6,057 nucleotides of DNA from Planctomycetes bacterium RIFCSPHIGHO2_12_FULL_52_36 (GCA_001828545.1 MHYW01000063.1:1-6057), one strand, 5' to 3'. Shown: positions 1-5,488, counted from the first letter of the stretch. Numbers and translations: made by a program. The notes: generated by a model not told the origin, from the letters alone.

Positions 1-20
1 TTACTCCCTTATTAACCAAG

Positions 21-55
21 AACCCTCCTTAAGGGAGGGACAGGAGGTCAGGGTT
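21..55 (+). promoter_or_regulatory. lpxA leader with mutually exclusive hairpins
   Basis: The bases before lpxA are rich in self-complementarity. Positions 23-28 (CCCTCC) pair with 34-39 (GGAGGG) around a 5-nt loop, leaving the Shine-Dalgarno at 42-48 free. Alternatively 24-29 (CCTCCT) pairs exactly with 42-47 (AGGAGG), hiding it, and this fold could be closed by 21-26 (AACCCT) with 50-55 (AGGGTT) as a competing outer pairing. Positions 4-10 also match 31-37. The pairings are seen in the sequence. A regulatory role is inference; it could equally be a remnant of a dispersed palindromic repeat. No gene is visible in positions 1-54. Confidence 0.35.
42..48 (+). promoter_or_regulatory. Shine-Dalgarno of lpxA, fixes a TTG start
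   Basis: AGGAGGT is a full match to the anti-Shine-Dalgarno and ends 6 nt before the TTG at 55. Upstream in this frame there is no ATG or GTG before a TAA at 13-15, and the next in-frame ATG is about 50 codons inside the protein, so this site decides the start. Confidence 0.85.
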
Positions 56-867
56 TGAAAATACATCCCACTGCACAGATACACCCGGGAGCGGAGTTGG
101 GTAGAGACGTAGAGGTAGGAGCCCACTCCTTTATTGATAAGCACGTAAAGGTTGGGGATGGTACCATCATACGAAACAACGTCACCATTACCGGGAACAC
201 CACCATGGGCAAGGGAAATCACGTCTTCCCGGCGGCCTGCCTCGGGGCAGAACCTCAGGACTTGAAATACAATGGCGAAGAGACTCAACTGATTATGGGT
301 GACCGCAACACAGTGAGAGAGTGCGCTACCGTAAACAGCGGCACGGGGGTGGGTGGTGGCGTCACCAGTGTTGGCAATGACAACTTCTTTATGGCCTGTT
401 CCCATGTGGCCCATGACTGCATAATTGAAGACAACGTGCTCCTGGCCAATGGAGTACTGCTTGGGGGCCACGTAAAGATAGAAAGTTATGCCAAGCTCAT
501 GGGGTTAGTAGGGGTACAGCCTTTTACTACAATCGGCCGGCATGCCTACGTAGGTGGTCTCACGAGGATAGTGCAAGACGTACCCCCCTTCATGCTGGTG
601 GAAGGCAATCCCGCCAGGGTCAGACAGGTGAACGCAGTAGGTCTGGAGAGGGCAGGTTTCTCCCAGGAGCAGATAGAAGCCCTGAAAGCGGCCTTTCACC
701 GCCTTTTCCGCCCCGAGGCACTGAATCAGAATAAGGTACTGGAGGAGATGGCCGAACAGGATGGCCTGACGCCGGAGGTAAGGACGCTTGTAAACTTCCT
801 TAGAGACAGTAGTAAAGGAAAGTTTGGCAGGTATAGGGAAGTCCTCAGGAACAGCCCGGTGCAATAA
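55..867 (+). CDS. lpxA: Acyl-ACP--UDP-N-acetylglucosamine O-acyltransferase (LpxA)
   Basis: This cytoplasmic enzyme catalyses the first step of lipid A synthesis, transferring a 3-hydroxyacyl chain from acyl carrier protein to the 3-position of UDP-GlcNAc. The product is 270 aa (262 in E. coli). Hexapeptide repeats of a left-handed beta helix fill residues 1 to about 185, followed by a helical C-terminal domain. Aligning by eye with E. coli LpxA gives a constant offset of 5: catalytic His125 is H120 in SHVAHDC, His122 is H117, His144 is H139, the QDLKY substrate loop is at 68-72, Gly173 of the acyl-chain ruler is G168, and Arg204 is R199. E. coli His160-Gln161 is replaced by Q155-P156, which is unusual. 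The TTG start is set by a strong Shine-Dalgarno. The stop overlaps the next start by one base (TAATG), so the two genes are probably translationally coupled. The family call is firm; donor chain length and acceptor (O- or N-linked) are not. Confidence 0.95.
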   Translation: MKIHPTAQIHPGAELGRDVEVGAHSFIDKHVKVGDGTIIRNNVTITGNTTMGKGNHVFPAACLGAEPQDLKYNGEETQLIMGDRNTVRECATVNSGTGVGGGVTSVGNDNFFMACSHVAHDCIIEDNVLLANGVLLGGHVKIESYAKLMGLVGVQPFTTIGRHAYVGGLTRIVQDVPPFMLVEGNPARVRQVNAVGLERAGFSQEQIEALKAAFHRLFRPEALNQNKVLEEMAEQDGLTPEVRTLVNFLRDSSKGKFGRYREVLRNSPVQ

Positions 868-1886
868 TGGGAGATAAAAGAATAAAGGTTGCCGTAATAG
901 GCGTGGGGCATCTGGGGAAGGAACACGCCAGGGTATATTCTCATCTGCCCGACGTAGAACTGGTAGGCGTAGTAGATACGGACAGAGAGAGGGGAGAGCA
1001 GGTGGCTAACCGCCTGAACGTCCGATTCTTTCCTGATGCGGAAGAAGTGGTAGACAAGGTCTCCGCCGTAAGCATAGCAGTACCCACCATCGCCCATTAT
1101 TCGGTCGCCTCCCGCTTCCTCAAGAGAAAGATACCCGTGATGCTGGAAAAGCCCCTGGGGCTGAGTCTGGGAGAGGCCGAAGAGTTGGTAGAACTAAGCT
1201 CCGCAAACAAGGTGATTCTACAGGTAGGACACATAGAGAGGTTTAACCCGGCACTGCAGGCCGCAGAGGGCTATGCCGTGAGGCCCAGGTTTATTGAGTG
1301 CCACCGCCTCTCCGCATTTAACTTCCGTACCAGAGACATAGGCGTAGTGCTAGACCTTATGATACACGATATTGACATAATCCTCCATCTGGCCAGGTCA
1401 CCTGTGAAGAAGGTGGAGGCCGTGGGGACCTGTATTATCTCTAACAAAGAAGACATTGCCAATGCCAGGATATCCTTTGAGAACGGTTGTGTGGCCAACC
1501 TTACCGCCAGCCGGGTATCATTCAGGCCGATGCGGAAGATCCGCATCTTTTCCGAGAATACCTACATTTCTCTGGACTATGAAAAACAAGAGGCTATAAT
1601 CTATAAGAAGTCCCCCAAGCTTACTCTGGATTACGTTAACCCGGAGAAACTGGGGATAAAGAACCTTGCAGACCTCAAGAGTTTTGATTTTGGCGACCTC
1701 CTGGAGATTAAACACATCACCATGAACCACCAGGAGCCGCTAAAGAAAGAGCTGGAAAGTTTTATAGAGTGCGTTAGAGAGAACAAGAGGCCGGCAGTCT
1801 CTGGAGAAGAGGGACTAAGGGCCTTGAGGGTGGCCACAGAAGTCCTTAAAGACATAGAGGCAAACCTTAAGCTAATGGGTGTCTAA
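867..1886 (+). CDS. Gfo/Idh/MocA-family oxidoreductase, possible UDP-GlcNAc 3-dehydrogenase (GnnA-like)
   Basis: This 339-aa protein is an NAD(P)-dependent sugar dehydrogenase of the Gfo/Idh/MocA family. The N-terminal Rossmann fold (about 1-125) has GVGHLG at 12-17, and an acidic D37 after the second strand suggests NAD(H). The family signature EKP is at 94-96 with catalytic Lys K95, followed by GHIERFNP at 121-128. The C-terminal alpha/beta domain carries DLMIHDID (163-170), where D163 and H167 match the usual active-site Asp and His. It starts on the last base of the lpxA stop codon, tying it to lipid A or a related sugar nucleotide. In Acidithiobacillus ferrooxidans, GnnA of this family lies beside lpxA and, with the aminotransferase GnnB, makes UDP-GlcNAc3N. 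That function is inferred from context; WlbA/WbpB-type dehydrogenases of surface polysaccharide pathways are the main alternative. No aminotransferase is in view. Confidence 0.9.
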   Translation: MGDKRIKVAVIGVGHLGKEHARVYSHLPDVELVGVVDTDRERGEQVANRLNVRFFPDAEEVVDKVSAVSIAVPTIAHYSVASRFLKRKIPVMLEKPLGLSLGEAEELVELSSANKVILQVGHIERFNPALQAAEGYAVRPRFIECHRLSAFNFRTRDIGVVLDLMIHDIDIILHLARSPVKKVEAVGTCIISNKEDIANARISFENGCVANLTASRVSFRPMRKIRIFSENTYISLDYEKQEAIIYKKSPKLTLDYVNPEKLGIKNLADLKSFDFGDLLEIKHITMNHQEPLKKELESFIECVRENKRPAVSGEEGLRALRVATEVLKDIEANLKLMGV

Positions 1887-1892
1887 AGCTTG

Positions 1893-1962
1893 TAGTGAGC
1901 GGAGCGAATCTAATGGAAAGCCCTGTAATGAGCAAAGCCGAAGCCCTGAGCGTAGCGAAGGG
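1893..1962. repeat. Cluster of GAGCGNAGCGA palindromic elements
   Basis: Two near-identical 11-nt cores, GAGCGGAGCGA (1897-1907) and GAGCGTAGCGA (1948-1958), flank a degenerate third (1930-1941, GAGCAAAGCCGA). The last is embedded in CCCTGAGCGTAGCGAAGGG (1944-1962), which folds as CCCT/AGGG, a tandem G-A mismatch, GC/GC and a GTA triloop. The GCGNAGC centre belongs to a class of very stable mini-hairpins. Similar short elements are dispersed in many environmental bacterial genomes (from memory, not searched). The cluster begins 6 bp after the oxidoreductase stop and runs into the reading frame of the radical SAM gene. Confidence 0.7.
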
Positions 1963-3196
1963 AAATCTCTACGACCTCTTCCATGTAGAGGCAGGTATAG
2001 AGAACGGCAAGATTACAGGAAGGGCAGGAGGTACCCTGGGGGATATCCTCAACCCTTTCGTCCAGCAATTCTTTGAGAGACTTAACTCCCTGAAGGTAAT
2101 CGCAAGGGTAAACGGGGCAAACGTATACAATATCTACAACCCACCCCATCCTACCCCGGCAGGGATGCGGTTCCTTGCAAGAAAGGTAAGGATGATGGTC
2201 TATAAGATGGCCTTCCCCGTAACGGCCAACCTGGCCATCACCCACAAGTGCCAGTGCCAGTGCGTCCACTGCAGTGCCGACCCCTTCAAGGACCCCACTC
2301 GCAGGGAACTCTCGGTGGAGGAAATAAAGAAAGTAGTGGACGGTTCCCTGGAGCTAGGGGCGAGCCTTATCATATACGTAGGCGGCGAGCCCATGTTGAG
2401 GGAGGAACTCTACGAGCTCATACGCTACGTGGACAAATCAAAGGCCGTGCCGATGATATTCACCAATGGCCTCCTCCTCACCAGGGAAAACGTAAAGAGG
2501 TTGAAAGAAGCCGGGCTATACTCCTTGAATATCTCTATTGACCACAACGAGGCGTTAATGCACGACGAGTTCCGCAAGGTAGTGGGTTGTTATGAGAAGG
2601 CCTTCGAGGGGGCAAGGCTGGCCAGGGAGGCAGGTATCCTTACCGGCATCTCCACTTACGCCACCCATGAAAACCTTAAGGAGGGGCACCTGGAGAGGCT
2701 CCTCCAGATTGCCGTCAAGGAGGGGTTCCACGAGGTAACCATCTTTGACTGCATCCCCTCAGGTAAATACCTGAAGGACGCCTCCAAGATACTCGCCCCG
2801 CAGGAGAGGAAACAGGTCATAGCCCTTGCCAGGAAATATTATGAGACTACGCCCATAGGGGTAAACGCCATGGCCCTCATAAACTCCCCGCTTGGGGTAG
2901 GCTGTTACGGAGCCAATTCCCAGTTCTACATGACTGCTTATGGCGACATCAACCCCTGTGATTTTAACCCGGTGAACTTTGGCAACGTCAGGGAAATGCC
3001 CATCCAGGCCATATGGAAGAAGATGGTAAGTCATCCAGACTTTAATAAACGTTTCCCCAGTTGCAGGATGCAGAGCAAGGCCTACAGGAAGAAATACATA
3101 GACCCCCTTCCCGCCAACCCGAAGCTTCCCATCCCCATAGAGTCTATACCCCAGGATGCCCCCGTCAACTTTGAGGAGGCCCTTTCCGTATATTGA
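1913..3196 (+). CDS. Radical SAM protein with C-terminal SPASM/twitch-like cysteines
   Basis: Numbered from ATG 1913 the protein has 427 aa. Residues 1 to about 105 form an N-terminal extension I do not recognise. The radical SAM core follows: C113, C117 and C120 make the CxxxCxxC motif that binds the SAM-cleaving [4Fe-4S] cluster (with an extra C115 from a repeated TGCCAG codon pair), and GGEP is at 157-160. The C-terminal part has C331, C349 (in a DINPCDFNP stretch followed by FGNV) and C384. That pattern resembles a reduced SPASM or twitch domain holding an auxiliary Fe-S cluster, as in PqqE-like maturases. Substrate and pathway are unknown; lpxA and a sugar dehydrogenase upstream suggest an envelope role, by context only. 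The start is ambiguous. ATG 1913 has GGAG 8 nt upstream; GTG 1895 and ATG 1928 are also in frame, and all three lie in the palindromic repeat cluster. The gap to the preceding stop is 26 bp. Confidence 0.85.
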   Translation: MESPVMSKAEALSVAKGNLYDLFHVEAGIENGKITGRAGGTLGDILNPFVQQFFERLNSLKVIARVNGANVYNIYNPPHPTPAGMRFLARKVRMMVYKMAFPVTANLAITHKCQCQCVHCSADPFKDPTRRELSVEEIKKVVDGSLELGASLIIYVGGEPMLREELYELIRYVDKSKAVPMIFTNGLLLTRENVKRLKEAGLYSLNISIDHNEALMHDEFRKVVGCYEKAFEGARLAREAGILTGISTYATHENLKEGHLERLLQIAVKEGFHEVTIFDCIPSGKYLKDASKILAPQERKQVIALARKYYETTPIGVNAMALINSPLGVGCYGANSQFYMTAYGDINPCDFNPVNFGNVREMPIQAIWKKMVSHPDFNKRFPSCRMQSKAYRKKYIDPLPANPKLPIPIESIPQDAPVNFEEALSVY

Positions 3197-3220
3197 CATT
3201 TTTGGTATTTCTGCTACATT
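3193..3220 (+). promoter_or_regulatory. Sigma-70-type promoter for rpsB-tsf-pyrH-frr
   Basis: A perfect -35 box TTGACA (3193-3198) is followed by a 16-bp spacer and TACATT (3215-3220), which is preceded by TG at 3212-3213 as in extended -10 elements. The -35 box contains the TGA stop of the radical SAM gene. Transcription would start near 3227, giving a leader of roughly 25 nt before the rpsB start. This is too short for a complex S2-binding leader. The motifs are seen directly; activity is inferred. Confidence 0.7.
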
Positions 3221-3241
3221 GTGAAGGATTTTTCTAATCCC

Positions 3242-3247
3242 AGGAGG
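3242..3247 (+). promoter_or_regulatory. Shine-Dalgarno of rpsB, fixes a GTG start
   Basis: AGGAGG ends 5 nt before GTG 3253. An in-frame TAA at 3250-3252 lies directly before that GTG, and the next in-frame ATG is 26 codons inside the conserved S2 fold, so GTG is the only sensible start. Confidence 0.9.
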
Positions 3248-3252
3248 AGTAA

Positions 3253-3951
3253 GTGCCAATAGTTACCCTAGAAGAACTTGTAAGAGCAGGGTTCCATTTT
3301 GGTCACAGGACCAGCAGGTGGAACCCAAAGATGCGGCCTTTCATCTTTGGCAAGCATAACCTTATACACATAATAAACCTTAGAGAGACCCTCAGGGGAC
3401 TTATTACCGGCCACAAGTTCCTCTCAAAGCTCTCCGTCACTGGTAAAGGGGTACTTTACGTAGGGACTAAGTGGCAGGCCAGGGGCACTGTGGCCAGAGA
3501 GGCACAACGGGCAGGTATGCCCTTTGTAAATGAGAGATGGCTTGGAGGTACGTTGACCAACTTTAACACCGTCCTCAGCAGACTCAAACGTCTCAAAGAG
3601 CTGGAGGACCTTCAGGCCAGTGAAGAGTTCAAAAAGTACAGTAAAAAGGCCGTTGCCACAGTTGTCCGCGAGTATAAAAAACTGCAAAAAAACCTCCACG
3701 GCCTGAGGAATATGGCTGAACTCCCCGGGGCACTCATAATAATAGACCCCAAGAGGGAGATTACTGCCGTAAAGGAGGCCAATAAATTAGGTATACCCAC
3801 GGTCTGTCTCACCGATACCGATTGTGACCCCGACCTGGTAGATATATGCGTGCCAGGTAATGACGATGCCATGAGAGCCATTGAGGTATTCCTCTGCAAG
3901 GTAACCGACGCCCTCCTGGAAGGAAAGCCCTCCTTGTCTAAGGTAGCCTAG
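3253..3951 (+). CDS. rpsB: 30S ribosomal protein S2
   Basis: S2 binds the small ribosomal subunit between head and body and is needed to recruit S1 where S1 exists. The product is 232 aa, slightly shorter than E. coli S2 (241) because the acidic C-terminal tail is missing. Conserved S2 signatures are present in order: HFGH (15-18), WNPKM (23-27), FIFG, HIINL (39-43), VGTK (70-73), RWLGG (95-99), the coiled-coil arm at about 100-155, IIIDP (162-166), LGIP (179-182), DTDCDPD (188-194) and PGNDDA (201-206). It is the first gene of the rpsB-tsf-pyrH-frr cluster found across bacteria and has its own candidate promoter just upstream. The 52-bp gap to tsf holds only the tsf Shine-Dalgarno. Nothing is odd in the protein. 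Confidence 0.98.
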   Translation: MPIVTLEELVRAGFHFGHRTSRWNPKMRPFIFGKHNLIHIINLRETLRGLITGHKFLSKLSVTGKGVLYVGTKWQARGTVAREAQRAGMPFVNERWLGGTLTNFNTVLSRLKRLKELEDLQASEEFKKYSKKAVATVVREYKKLQKNLHGLRNMAELPGALIIIDPKREITAVKEANKLGIPTVCLTDTDCDPDLVDICVPGNDDAMRAIEVFLCKVTDALLEGKPSLSKVA

Positions 3952-4003
3952 CCCGAGCCCCTTCCATGGACGCACTTCTGTAAGAACTAGGAGAGAAATA
4001 CGT

Positions 4004-4591
4004 ATGCCAATAGATGCCGAGAGCATAAAGACACTGAGGGAGAAGACAGGTGCCGGTATCCTGGATTGTAAGAACACCCTGGAAAAGACAGGTGGAGACA
4101 TGGATAAGGCCGCCGAAATCCTCAGGAAAAAGGGCTTCCAGGTGGCTGAGAAAAAGGCCGCCCGCACTACCAACGAGGGCCGCATCGGTTCTTATATCCA
4201 TTTTAATGGCAAGGTGGGGGTACTGCTGGAGCTGAATTGCGAGACTGACTTCGTGGCCAGAAACGAGGTGGTGGAACAGCTCACGAAGGACCTCTGTATG
4301 CAGGTAGCCGCCGCCAACCCCCTGGCTGTCAGCCGCGAAGACGTATCCAAAGAGGAAGTCGAAAGGCAAAAAGAGGCCTTCAAGAAAGTCGCCGCTGACA
4401 AGCCCCCACAAATCCAGGAAAAGATAATCCAGGGTAAACTGGAGAGTTTCTATAAAGAAAAATGCCTCCTGGACCAACCGTTCATCAAAGACGACACCCA
4501 GACGATAAAAGACGTCATCAACATCTGCGTCGCCAAGGTAGGAGAAAATATAAGGGTTAGGAGGTTCGCCAGGTTTGAGGTAGGACAGTAG
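4004..4591 (+). CDS. tsf: Elongation factor Ts (short form)
   Basis: EF-Ts is the cytoplasmic nucleotide exchange factor that releases GDP from EF-Tu during translation. The N-terminal UBA-like domain carries the family signature LREKTGAGILDCK (11-23), and the core carries TDFVARN (81-87), which contains the Asp-Phe pair that inserts into EF-Tu to displace magnesium. At 195 aa it is far shorter than E. coli EF-Ts (283) and close to the Thermus form (196), so it has a single core subdomain and would probably act as a dimer by analogy with Thermus. The C-terminal GENIRVRRFARFEVG matches the usual ending, so the protein is complete. AGGAGA (3989-3994) lies 9 nt before the ATG. It is co-directional with rpsB and pyrH as in most bacteria. 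Confidence 0.97.
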   Translation: MPIDAESIKTLREKTGAGILDCKNTLEKTGGDMDKAAEILRKKGFQVAEKKAARTTNEGRIGSYIHFNGKVGVLLELNCETDFVARNEVVEQLTKDLCMQVAAANPLAVSREDVSKEEVERQKEAFKKVAADKPPQIQEKIIQGKLESFYKEKCLLDQPFIKDDTQTIKDVINICVAKVGENIRVRRFARFEVGQ

Positions 4592-4612
4592 TCAGCATTT
4601 TTCTCCACCTCA
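4576..4612 (+). other. Possible hairpin across the tsf stop codon
   Basis: TGAGGT (4576-4581) pairs with ACCTCA (4607-4612), extended by GGA/TCC (4583-4585 with 4604-4606) after a single bulged base. The tsf TAG at 4589-4591 lies in the large loop. The T-run is inside the loop rather than after the stem, so this is not an intrinsic terminator. It partly covers the weak AGGCGGA before pyrH. A function is unproven, and a stem of this size can arise by chance. Confidence 0.25.
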
Positions 4613-4629
4613 GGCGGACTGGGCTCCAT

Positions 4630-5343
4630 ATGACTAAAAAGGGCTACAAGCGTGTAGTAGTAAAGATAAGTGGAGAAGGCTTTTCATCTGAAAATAATGT
4701 AATAGATAAAGACAGTGTAAAGGTCATGGCCCTGGAACTCAAGGCGGCCCATGACCTTGGCGTTGAACTGGCGGTGACGGTAGGAGGAGGCAACATCGTC
4801 AGGGGCAATGAGTTGGGCCTCCTGGGGGTTAACAGGGTCCAGGCCGACTACATGGGCATGATTGCCACCGTAATCAACGCCCTCGTACTCCAGGACGCCC
4901 TGGAGTCCCTGGGGATAGAGGTCCACGTCCAGAGCGTCATAGAAATAGGCAAGATGGTGGAGCCCTATAATCGCAAACAGTGCCTGAGATACATGAAGGA
5001 AAAGAAGGCCGTAATCCTTGCCGGGGGACTGGGAAACCCTTACTTCACCACAGACACATCAGCAGCCCTCAAGGCCGTAGAACTGGGGGCAGAAGTACTC
5101 CTGAAGGCAACCAAGGTGGATGGTGTGTACTCGGCAGACCCAATGGTTGACCCCAAGGCCAGGTTCTACAACAGGCTGACCTATTCTCAGGTGCTCAACG
5201 GCCACCTCAAGGCCATGGACGCCACCGCCATCACCCTCTGCATGGAGAACCACCTCCCTATAATCGTTTTCAATCTTAGAAAGGGACAGAATATACAAAG
5301 GGTCATCCAGAAAGAACCCATAGGTACTTACATAGGGGAGTAG
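4630..5343 (+). CDS. pyrH: UMP kinase (uridylate kinase)
   Basis: PyrH phosphorylates UMP to UDP with ATP in pyrimidine nucleotide synthesis. It belongs to the bacterial amino acid kinase fold, not the eukaryotic UMP/CMP kinase fold. The 237-aa product (E. coli 241) shows VVKISGE (10-16), the glycine-rich VGGGNIVRG (51-59), DYMGM (73-77), GNPYFTTDTSA (135-145), the ATP-site KATKVDGVYSADP (159-171) and MDATA (196-200). The loop usually written GTGNP in this family is GLGNP here, with Leu134 in place of the Thr that contacts UMP in E. coli. Only a weak Shine-Dalgarno-like AGGCGGA (4612-4618) lies upstream, 11 nt away. The TAG stop appears to be part of the palindromic repeat that begins there, yet the protein ends at the same point as its relatives, so nothing seems lost. 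Confidence 0.97.
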   Translation: MTKKGYKRVVVKISGEGFSSENNVIDKDSVKVMALELKAAHDLGVELAVTVGGGNIVRGNELGLLGVNRVQADYMGMIATVINALVLQDALESLGIEVHVQSVIEIGKMVEPYNRKQCLRYMKEKKAVILAGGLGNPYFTTDTSAALKAVELGAEVLLKATKVDGVYSADPMVDPKARFYNRLTYSQVLNGHLKAMDATAITLCMENHLPIIVFNLRKGQNIQRVIQKEPIGTYIGE

Positions 5344-5419
5344 GGGCAGGCCTTGCGCCTGCCCAAACGGTAGGGGCACGGCGTGCCGTGCCCGTACTGG
5401 CAGGCCTTGCGCCTGCCCA
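5340..5419. repeat. Three tandem GTAGGGGCA-type palindromes
   Basis: Three perfect hairpins follow pyrH. Unit 1 pairs GGGCAGGC (5344-5351) with GCCTGCCC (5357-5364) around CTTGC. Unit 2 pairs GGGCACGGC (5374-5382) with GCCGTGCCC (5385-5393). Unit 3 pairs GGCAGGC (5399-5405) with GCCTGCC (5411-5417) around the same CTTGC. Positions 5345-5365 and 5399-5419 are exact 21-nt copies, and units 1 and 2 share GTAGGGGCA at 5340 and 5370, exactly 30 bp apart. No T-run follows any stem, so they are not typical rho-independent terminators. The first unit contains the pyrH stop TAG (5341-5343). Confidence 0.85.
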
Positions 5420-5433
5420 TGTATATAAGTAGC

Positions 5434-5470
5434 CGCAGGCTTTAGCCTGCGTCCCAAACTTTAGCCTGCG
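5434..5470. repeat. CGCAGGC palindrome and a half copy
   Basis: CGCAGGC (5434-5440) pairs with GCCTGCG (5445-5451), with a possible extra T-A pair closing a 2-nt loop. Twelve bases of its right arm, CTTTAGCCTGCG (5440-5451), recur exactly at 5459-5470 without a second left arm, giving one full and one half element. The half copy ends 18 bp before the frr start. The unit differs from the three hairpins just upstream, so the pyrH-frr gap holds two repeat families side by side. Confidence 0.75.
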
Positions 5471-5488
5471 ATAGGTAGAGGGCCAAAG

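Noticed and set aside
1879..2076. A 65-codon open frame starting at ATG 1879 across the repeat cluster, rich in Ser-Glu-Arg
   Set aside because: Its composition comes from translating the palindromes in another frame, and it continues antisense to no domain and out of frame within the radical SAM gene. It has no support as a gene.
2249..2272. Repeated TGCCAG codons in the radical SAM cluster motif as a recent expansion or frameshift
   Set aside because: The frame is intact and C113, C117 and C120 keep the exact CxxxCxxC spacing; I recall extra cysteines here in other radical SAM proteins, so it is probably a family trait.
3952..4003. Regulatory element in the rpsB-tsf gap
   Set aside because: No stable hairpin, promoter box or repeat is visible apart from the tsf Shine-Dalgarno.
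4004..4591. EF-Ts truncated by a frameshift, because it is about 90 aa shorter than in E. coli
   Set aside because: The conserved C-terminal segment is present and the length matches known short EF-Ts such as that of Thermus.
5407..5429. Internal promoter for frr using TATATAAG (5422-5429)
   Set aside because: The only TTG-like -35 candidate (TTGCGC at 5407) is far too close, and nothing resembling TTGACA lies 16-18 bp upstream.
5344..5451. Rho-independent terminator between pyrH and frr
   Set aside because: The stems are strong, but none is followed by a run of T, and frr is expected to be co-transcribed. They fit a repeat family better.
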